The position numbers and the translations under genes are program-made. The notes under the pieces are model-generated. The model saw only the letters and a program-made list of their open reading frames with translations, was not told where the DNA came from and made no database searches. 64,000 nucleotides of DNA from Pseudomonas serboccidentalis. Its GTDB lineage: Bacteria; Pseudomonadota; Gammaproteobacteria; Pseudomonadales; Pseudomonadaceae. Where the stretch lies: NCBI RefSeq assembly GCF_028830055.1, contig NZ_CP101655.1, positions 3,167,129 through 3,231,128 on the forward strand. The letters run 5' to 3'. Positions 62,982 to 64,000 of this stretch are shown here, piece by piece; position 1 is the stretch's first letter; every line of letters starts with the position of its first letter.

Positions 62982-63080
62982 TTGTGAACTGCGTCCGGTT
63001 CGCCGGTTTCCCCTTTGCGTCATCCCCCAGCATAATTGCGGCACTCAACCGATTCCGTGCTTTTGCCTTGGGAGAACGCC

Positions 63081-63896
63081 TTGCCGAGCGTATCCACATT
63101 GACCACCGCCGATCCGGCGTTGCTGGTGCAGTTATCCGACAGTCATCTGTTCGCCGACGCGGATGGCACGCTGCTGGGCATGAACACCCGCGAGAGCCTG
63201 CAAAAGGTCATCGAACAGGTGCTCAGGCAGCAACCTCGGATCGATCTGATGCTGGCCACGGGTGACCTTTCCCAGGACGGCACGCTGGAGTCGTACCAGC
63301 AGTTTCGTGAGATGACGGCGCAGATCGATGCGCCGGCACGCTGGATTCCCGGCAATCACGACGAGCCGCAGATCATGGCTCAGGCCGCGGTGCAAAGTGC
63401 ATTGCTGGAGTCAGTGGTCGATGTCGGCAACTGGCGCGTGACCTTGCTCGACTCGGCGGTGCCGGGTTCTGTGCCCGGTTATCTGCAGGACGATCAACTG
63501 CAACTGCTGGCCCGTTCGCTGAGCGAGGCGCCGGAACGCCATCATCTGGTGTGTTTCCACCATCATCCGGTGCCGGTGGGTTGTGCCTGGGCGGAGCCGA
63601 TCGGCTTGCGCAACCCCGAGGCATTTTTCGAGGTGCTGGACCGTTTCCCGCAGGCCCGCGCGGTGTTGTGGGGGCATGTGCATCAGGAGATCGACCGCGA
63701 GCGCAACGGCGTGCGGCTGATGGCGTCGCCGTCGACCTGCATTCAGTTCGAGCCGAACAGTCAGGACTTCAAGGTCGGCGAACAGGCGCCGGGGTATCGC
63801 TGGTTGCGGCTGTTGCCGGATGGACGTCTGGAAACCGGCGTCGAGCGGGTCACCGACTTCGAGTTCACTGTCGATTACGGCTCCAGCGGCTACTGA
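63081..63896 (+). CDS. cpdA: CpdA: 3',5'-cAMP phosphodiesterase
   Basis: 271 residues. Class III metallophosphatase with LSDSHLFAD, ATGDLSQDG, GNHDEP, VCFHHHPV and LWGHVHQE, all the metal ligands present. It hydrolyses cAMP and so tunes Vfr-dependent regulation in Pseudomonas. TTG 63081 has GGGAG six bases upstream, and gives the family length; an ATG 15 codons upstream is less likely. 99 bases after DUF1249. Confidence 0.92.
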   Translation: MPSVSTLTTADPALLVQLSDSHLFADADGTLLGMNTRESLQKVIEQVLRQQPRIDLMLATGDLSQDGTLESYQQFREMTAQIDAPARWIPGNHDEPQIMAQAAVQSALLESVVDVGNWRVTLLDSAVPGSVPGYLQDDQLQLLARSLSEAPERHHLVCFHHHPVPVGCAWAEPIGLRNPEAFFEVLDRFPQARAVLWGHVHQEIDRERNGVRLMASPSTCIQFEPNSQDFKVGEQAPGYRWLRLLPDGRLETGVERVTDFEFTVDYGSSGY

Positions 63897-63913
63897 AATT
63901 TACTGCACACTCC

Positions 63914-63992
63914 TGTAGGAGCTGCCGCAGGCTGCGATCTTTTGATCCTGCTTTAAAGTCAAAAGATAGCAGCCGGCGGCAGCTCCTACAGG
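63914..63992. repeat. REPIN in the opposite arrangement, GTAGGAGCTGCC family
   Basis: GTAGGAGCTGCCGCAGGC leads and the CTTTTG/CAAAAG ends face each other, as in the copy at 12698. The right arm has changes (GATAGCAGCCGGCGGC) so the stem is imperfect. Confidence 0.85.
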
Positions 63993-64000
63993 CGGTAGCG

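Overview
The window is a chromosomal segment of a fluorescent Pseudomonas, most likely of the P. fluorescens group. The gene order msrA-dipA-aceF-aceE-glnE, then the LPS core operon, msbA-hldE, waaA and thiC-nudF-cpdA, follows the order I remember from P. aeruginosa and P. putida. The codon usage is GC-rich and pseudomonad-like. The intergenic spaces hold REP/REPIN inverted repeats typical of this group. No rRNA, tRNA, integrase, transposase or CRISPR array was seen.

Region 1 (1-6.6 kb) is proline use: the trifunctional repressor/enzyme PutA and the transporter PutP, divergent around a spacer with six GTTGCA motifs, plus the start of an acyl-CoA dehydrogenase gene. Region 2 (6.9-10.8 kb) is the most accessory-looking part: a type VI secretion VgrG with a DUF4123 adaptor but no visible effector, a structured leader resembling phage C4 antisense RNA in front of a small unknown gene, and an orphan Tai4-type immunity gene. 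Region 3 (11-25.4 kb) is housekeeping: rlmJ, msrA, the c-di-GMP phosphodiesterase dipA, a PhoD-like phosphatase, pyruvate dehydrogenase E1 and E2, and glnE.

Region 4 (25.7-49.7 kb) builds and exports LPS. It runs waaF-waaC-waaG-waaP and three further kinase-like genes in a tightly coupled operon. A YceK lipoprotein and a DUF3800 gene with a structured 3' element interrupt it. It then continues with a carbamoyltransferase, wapH, a Mig-14 protein, dnpA, ssg and wapR. On the other strand lie an O-antigen ligase fused to a kinase-like domain and a coupled acyltransferase. msbA follows, then a sulfotransferase with its own APS kinase (a PAPS supply module), then hldE. Region 5 (49.8-55.6 kb) holds an unrecognised 322-residue protein, an aldo/keto reductase with an FAD oxidoreductase, an SMR exporter divergent from a LysR regulator, and waaA. 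Region 6 (55.7-64 kb) holds a TolC-type channel, a TPP riboswitch with thiC, a CytX-type transporter, a DUF3298 lipoprotein, and nudF-DUF1249-cpdA.

The best candidates for under-described biology are the DUF3800 gene with its RNA-like 3' element, the C4-like leader, the WaaL-kinase fusion with a substituted catalytic loop, the sulfotransferase/APS-kinase pair inside the LPS cluster, and the paired operator upstream of aceE. Domain and family calls are from reading motifs; no database search was run.
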